From NCBI GenBank assembly GCA_020024855.1, contig JAHHTB010000018.1:1-18517 (forward strand): a stretch of DNA of 18,517 nt, read 5' to 3'. Position 1 is the stretch's first letter. Every line of letters starts with the position of its first letter. The stretch comes from Fusobacterium sp. GTDB lineage: Bacteria; Fusobacteriota; Fusobacteriia; Fusobacteriales; Fusobacteriaceae. The notes under the pieces were generated by a model. The model ran no database searches, was not told where the DNA came from, and saw only the letters and a program-made list of their open reading frames with translations. The position numbers were made by a program, and so were the translations under genes. Positions 15,536 to 18,517 of this stretch are shown piece by piece.

Positions 15536-16291
15536 TTATTCTGCTGCTCCGTTTTCTACTACTTCTTCAGTAACTTCTGTTGTTTCGTCTACAACTTTCT
15601 CTTCAGCACCTTGTTTACCTTCAATTATAGCGTTTGCTACTAAAGTAGACATTAATTTTACTGATCTGATTGCGTCGTCATTTGCAGGAATTGGGTAAGT
15701 AATTAGATCTGGATCTACGTTAGTGTCGATCATTGCAATTACTGGAATTCCTAAGTGATCTGCTTCTGCTACTGCTAGAGCTTCTTTCTTAACGTCAACT
15801 ACGAATAAAGCATCTGGGATTCTTGGCATATCTTGAATTCCTGATAAGTTTTTAGATAATTTTTCTAATTCTTTTCTTAAGTTAGCAGCTTCTTTTTTAG
15901 TGTAAGCTGTATCTAAAGTTCCATCTTTATCCATTTTGTCTAATTCTTTTAATCTTGCTATTCTTCCTTTGATAGTTTCAAAGTTAGTAAGCATTCCTCC
16001 AAGCCATCTGTTGTTTACATAGTACATTCCAGATCTTTCAGCTTGATCTTTCATAGCTTCTTGAGCTTGTTTTTTAGTTCCTACAAAAAGAACTGTTCCA
16101 CCTTGAGCAGCGATTTCTCTTACTACTTCATAAGCTTCCTCAATTTTTTTAAGTGATTTGTGTAAATCGATTACATGGATTCCGTTTCTCTCTGTGAAGA
16201 TGTATTTTGCCATTTTTGGATTCCATCTTTTTGCTTGGTGTCCGAAGTGAACTCCAGACTCAAGTAATTGTTTCATTGTAACTACTGCCAT
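15536..16291 (-). CDS. rpsB: 30S ribosomal protein S2
   Basis: A structural protein of the 30S subunit needed for S1 binding. Conserved stretches include LLESGVHFGHQAKRWNPKM (9-27), GIHVIDLHKS, VLFVGTKKQAQ and YYVNNRWLGGMLTNF. The C-terminal half has PDALFVVDVKKE and PVIAMIDTNVDPDLI, and the protein ends in an acidic tail. The 251-residue length is normal. The ATG follows AGGAGG. The gene has a consensus promoter and a leader of about 100 nt with two adjacent stem-loops, which may carry autogenous control as known for S2 in other bacteria. Confidence 0.98.
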   Translation of the reverse strand: MAVVTMKQLLESGVHFGHQAKRWNPKMAKYIFTERNGIHVIDLHKSLKKIEEAYEVVREIAAQGGTVLFVGTKKQAQEAMKDQAERSGMYYVNNRWLGGMLTNFETIKGRIARLKELDKMDKDGTLDTAYTKKEAANLRKELEKLSKNLSGIQDMPRIPDALFVVDVKKEALAVAEADHLGIPVIAMIDTNVDPDLITYPIPANDDAIRSVKLMSTLVANAIIEGKQGAEEKVVDETTEVTEEVVENGAAE

Positions 16292-16395
16292 TTTTATTCC
16301 TCCTAATATTTTTGGTTTTGCCTTCCACTGACCTCAAAACTAAACAACTTTTTCAAGCACCCAGTTTAGAAATAGCCAATGTGCATATTTTATAG
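16292..16395 (-). promoter_or_regulatory. Structured 5' leader of rpsB (candidate S2 autoregulatory RNA)
   Basis: From the predicted transcription start near 16395 to the rpsB ATG there are about 104 nt. Two short stem-loops follow each other directly. CTAAAC/GTTTAG lies at 16340-16369 with an 18-nt loop, and GTTTTG/CAAAAC lies at 16315-16340 with a 14-nt loop. They share the G at 16340 and could stack. The loops are relatively rich in G. I do not recognise a named RNA family. A role in S2 feedback is inferred from position. Confidence 0.45.
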
Positions 16396-16401
16396 CATTT
16401 C

Positions 16402-16430
16402 ATTTTAACATCTATATACAAAATTGTCAA
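16402..16430 (-). promoter_or_regulatory. Consensus sigma-70 promoter for rpsB-tsf
   Basis: On the minus strand a perfect TTGACA (16425-16430) and TAAAAT (16402-16407) are 17 bp apart. It is divergent from the hydF promoter, whose elements start about 20 bp away. Confidence 0.8.
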
Positions 16431-16449
16431 CAAAAAACCTTTGAATTAT

Positions 16450-16478
16450 TAGTTTTCTAAAAAATTTTATGATATAAT
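16450..16478 (+). promoter_or_regulatory. Extended -10 promoter for hydF
   Basis: TATAAT at 16473-16478 is preceded by TG at the extended -10 position (TGATATAAT). The -35 region is weak (TAGTTT at 17 bp, or TTAGTT at 18 bp), as expected for an extended -10 promoter. Confidence 0.65.
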
Positions 16479-16487
16479 TTTAGAAAA
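16453..16487. promoter_or_regulatory. 10-bp inverted repeat flanking the hydF -10 box
   Basis: TTTTCTAAAA and TTTTAGAAAA are exact reverse complements with 15 bp between them, and the -10 hexamer lies at the inner edge of the second arm. The position fits a repressor operator. The A/T-rich composition raises the odds of chance. Confidence 0.35.
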
Positions 16488-16506
16488 AAATAGGAGAATA
16501 TATTTT

Positions 16507-17706
16507 ATGAAATCACTGAATAACACACCTAATTCTAATAGAACTCATATTATTTTTCTTGGCTCTACAAATGCTGGAAAATCATCTTTACTAAATGCTA
16601 TCACTGAGCAAGAAATTTCTATTGTTTCTGACATAAAAGGAACTACTACTGATTCTGTAAAAAAAGCTATGGAACTTATTCCTTTTGGACCTGTTCTTTT
16701 TATTGATACTGCTGGTTTTAATGATGAAAGTGAACTAGGAAAATTAAGAATAGAAAAAACTATAAAAGAAATCAAAAAATCAGATTTTGCTATTTATGTT
16801 ATTGATGGTAACGAGTTTGATGAAAAAATTTATAATGAAAATATGAGAATATTAAAAAAATATAACATTCCTTATATTATAGTTGTAAATAAAATGGAAA
16901 CTCTTACAGAAGATAAAAAAAATATTTTAAAAAATATTTTAAAAAACCCTTATTTTGTATCTACTAAAGATAGAAACTCTATTCTTGAGTTTAAAAAATT
17001 TCTTATTGAAAAATTTGATGTTCTTGAAGAAGAACCTAGTCTTTTAAAAGGAATAGTTGATTATGGAGATACCATCATCTTAGTAGTACCTATTGATTCA
17101 GAAGCACCTAAAGGAAGACTTATTCTACCTCAAGTCCAAATTTTAAGAGATGCACTTGATAACGGAGTTAAAGCAATTGTTACAAGAGATACTGAACTTT
17201 CTGAAGTTCTTAAAGAAAATAAAAATATAAAACTTGTTATCACTGATTCACAGGCTTTTAAAACTGTTGATAAAATTATTGATAATAAGTATCCTCTTAC
17301 AAGCTTTTCTATCCTTTTTGCAAGACAAAAAGGGGATATTGAAAAATTTTTAAAAGGAATTAGTGTTATAGAAAATTTAAAAGATGGAGCAAAAATTTTA
17401 ATTGCTGAAACTTGTTCACATAACACTTCACACGAAGATATTGGAAGAGTTAAAATTCCTATGCTACTTCAAAAGAAAACAGGAAAACATTTTAATTTTT
17501 CTTTTTCTATGGGAAAAGATTTTCCTGAAAATCTTAATAAATTTGATTTAATTATTCATTGTGGTGGTTGTATGATTACAAAAAAAACTATGGAAAATAG
17601 AATAATTGAATGTAATAGTAATGGGGTTGAAGTTACAAATTATGGAATGATTTTAGCTTATTTGACTGGTATTATGGAAAAATCATTAAAAGCTATAACA
17701 AAATAG
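16507..17706 (+). CDS. hydF: [FeFe]-hydrogenase maturation GTPase HydF
   Basis: HydF is the scaffold that carries the di-iron precursor of the H-cluster, assembled with HydE and HydG, and delivers it to the hydrogenase. The N-terminal GTPase domain has P-loop GSTNAGKSS (19-27), a TTT switch (46-48), DTAG (67-70) and NKME (128-131). The middle dimerisation region follows. The C-terminal iron-sulfur site has the family pattern CxH, about 45 residues, HCxxC: C303-x-H305, then H351, C352 and C355. The 399-residue length is typical. The ATG follows AGGAG at a ten-base gap. It is divergent from rpsB and followed 27 nt later by a ferredoxin gene. HydE, HydG and the hydrogenase are not in the window. 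Confidence 0.96.
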   Translation: MKSLNNTPNSNRTHIIFLGSTNAGKSSLLNAITEQEISIVSDIKGTTTDSVKKAMELIPFGPVLFIDTAGFNDESELGKLRIEKTIKEIKKSDFAIYVIDGNEFDEKIYNENMRILKKYNIPYIIVVNKMETLTEDKKNILKNILKNPYFVSTKDRNSILEFKKFLIEKFDVLEEEPSLLKGIVDYGDTIILVVPIDSEAPKGRLILPQVQILRDALDNGVKAIVTRDTELSEVLKENKNIKLVITDSQAFKTVDKIIDNKYPLTSFSILFARQKGDIEKFLKGISVIENLKDGAKILIAETCSHNTSHEDIGRVKIPMLLQKKTGKHFNFSFSMGKDFPENLNKFDLIIHCGGCMITKKTMENRIIECNSNGVEVTNYGMILAYLTGIMEKSLKAITK

Positions 17707-17733
17707 ATTCATAAAAGTTTAGGAGGGAAACAA

Positions 17734-18510
17734 TTGAATATTAAAAAGGTGCATATTTTATATTTTAGCCCTACTCATACAACAAAAACTGTTGTTCAAA
17801 ACATAGGGAAAGGAATTAATTTAGAAACTTATGATTATGATTTAACATTTTCATGTAACAATCCAAAAAATTATAATTTTGAAAAAGATGATTTAGTTAT
17901 TATAGGAATTCCTGTTTATGGAGGTAGAACTCCTGTTATCACTAGAGAAATGTTAGGTAAAATAAAAGGAAATAATACTCTAGCTATTCCTGTAGTAGTC
18001 TATGGAAATAGAGATTATGATGATTGTCTTCTTGAATTAAAAGATATTTTAAAAGAAAATGGATTTATTTCTATTGCAGGTGGGGCTTTTATTGGAGAAC
18101 ATTCATATACAAAAAAAGTTGGAACAAATAGACCTGATAATAAAGATATTGAAAAGGCACGAGAATTTGGAAAATTAATAAAAGAAAAAATTGAAAATAA
18201 TTCACACTTTGAAGATATAAAAGTAAAAGGAAATTATCCTTATAAGGCTGATATGCCAAAATTAATTTTAGCTCCTACACCAAATACGAACTGTATTGAT
18301 TGTGGAAATTGTATATCTGTTTGTCCAACAGGAGCAATAGATATTAACAACCATAAAAAAATTACACCTGAAAAATGTATAAGATGTTATGCTTGTGTTA
18401 GAATATGTAAATTTAATGGTAGAGAACTTGTTGGTAATCCTCTTGAAAAAATATTAAACTTTCTTGAAACAACTTGTCTTAGTAGAAAAGAACCTGAAAT
18501 TTTTATTTAA
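17734..18510 (+). CDS. EFR1-type flavodoxin-like / 2[4Fe-4S] ferredoxin protein
   Basis: This is a predicted cytosolic electron carrier that joins a flavodoxin-like domain to a bacterial ferredoxin domain. The N-terminal domain (about 1-160) opens with LYFSPTHTTKTV, the phosphate-binding loop of flavodoxins, and has GIPVYGGRTP at 58-67. The C-terminal domain has two cluster motifs: C187, C190, C193, C197 (CIDCGNCISVCP) and C215, C218, C221, C225 (CIRCYACVRIC). All eight ligands are present. The start is TTG at 17734, seven bases after AGGAGG, and no better start exists. It follows hydF in an apparent operon, so it may supply electrons for hydrogenase maturation or turnover; that is inference. 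Such proteins are widespread in anaerobes and their exact partner is usually unknown. The stop codon TAA ends seven bases before the window edge. Confidence 0.92.
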   Translation: MNIKKVHILYFSPTHTTKTVVQNIGKGINLETYDYDLTFSCNNPKNYNFEKDDLVIIGIPVYGGRTPVITREMLGKIKGNNTLAIPVVVYGNRDYDDCLLELKDILKENGFISIAGGAFIGEHSYTKKVGTNRPDNKDIEKAREFGKLIKEKIENNSHFEDIKVKGNYPYKADMPKLILAPTPNTNCIDCGNCISVCPTGAIDINNHKKITPEKCIRCYACVRICKFNGRELVGNPLEKILNFLETTCLSRKEPEIFI

Positions 18511-18517
18511 AATTTTT

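Noticed and set aside
1..18517. Mobile elements, CRISPR arrays, tRNA/rRNA genes, toxin-antitoxin or defence genes
   Set aside because: All substantial frames belong to identifiable core genes. I saw no transposase, integrase, spaced direct-repeat array, cloverleaf or composition shift.

Overview
The window looks like chromosomal core DNA from a member of the Fusobacteriota, most likely Fusobacterium or a close relative. The grounds are a very AT-rich base composition (by eye under 30% G+C), A/T-ending codons throughout, consensus sigma-70 promoters with 17-bp spacing, strong AGGAGG ribosome binding sites, a membrane-anchored PpiD/SurA-like foldase beside RseP, and a HydF-ferredoxin pair typical of fermentative anaerobes. 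The genus is an inference. I see no mobile element, CRISPR array, tRNA or rRNA, and no gene-free stretch longer than 300 bases.

Layout. Everything up to about 16.3 kb reads on the minus strand, so transcription order runs from high to low coordinates. (1) rpsB-tsf-pyrH-frr (16291 to 13223) is the classic translation/UMP-kinase cluster. It has a consensus promoter, a structured 5' leader before rpsB, and a terminator-like hairpin between tsf and pyrH. (2) csp, a 66-residue cold-shock protein, has its own promoter, leader hairpin and terminator. (3) pyk and eno encode the last two glycolytic enzymes. pyk has a consensus promoter below a perfect inverted repeat, and eno carries a G+C-rich leader hairpin. 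(4) uppS-cdsA-dxr-tmk-rseP (9670 to 5276) is a tightly packed or overlapping operon for polyprenol-phosphate, phospholipid and isoprenoid precursor synthesis plus the site-2 protease, with thymidylate kinase inserted. (5) A sigma-54-activator-like regulator and a double-parvulin foldase form a two-gene operon (5098 to 1977) with its own perfect promoter and a terminator. (6) dnaG (1741 to the left edge) lacks only its extreme C-terminus. On the plus strand, divergent from rpsB, (7) hydF and an EFR1-type flavodoxin/ferredoxin (16507 to 18510) form an operon.

How the genes work together. rpsB, tsf and frr supply translation. pyrH and tmk supply nucleotides, and dnaG supplies replication primers. 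uppS, cdsA and dxr supply membrane and wall-carrier lipids. RseP and the PpiD-like foldase serve the envelope. Pyk and Eno supply energy, and HydF plus the ferredoxin serve hydrogen metabolism. In many bacteria rpsB-tsf-pyrH-frr runs directly into uppS-cdsA-dxr-rseP; here csp, pyk and eno sit between the two halves.

The least ordinary item is the regulator at 3713-5098. It has the full AAA+/Fis-type architecture of a sigma-54 activator, but the sigma-54-contacting GAFTGA loop reads GAFPGA, the P-loop is altered, and the receiver domain lacks the usual acidic pair. Several leader and operator-like inverted repeats (dnaG, csp, eno, pyk, tsf-pyrH, rpsB, hydF) are also worth checking.
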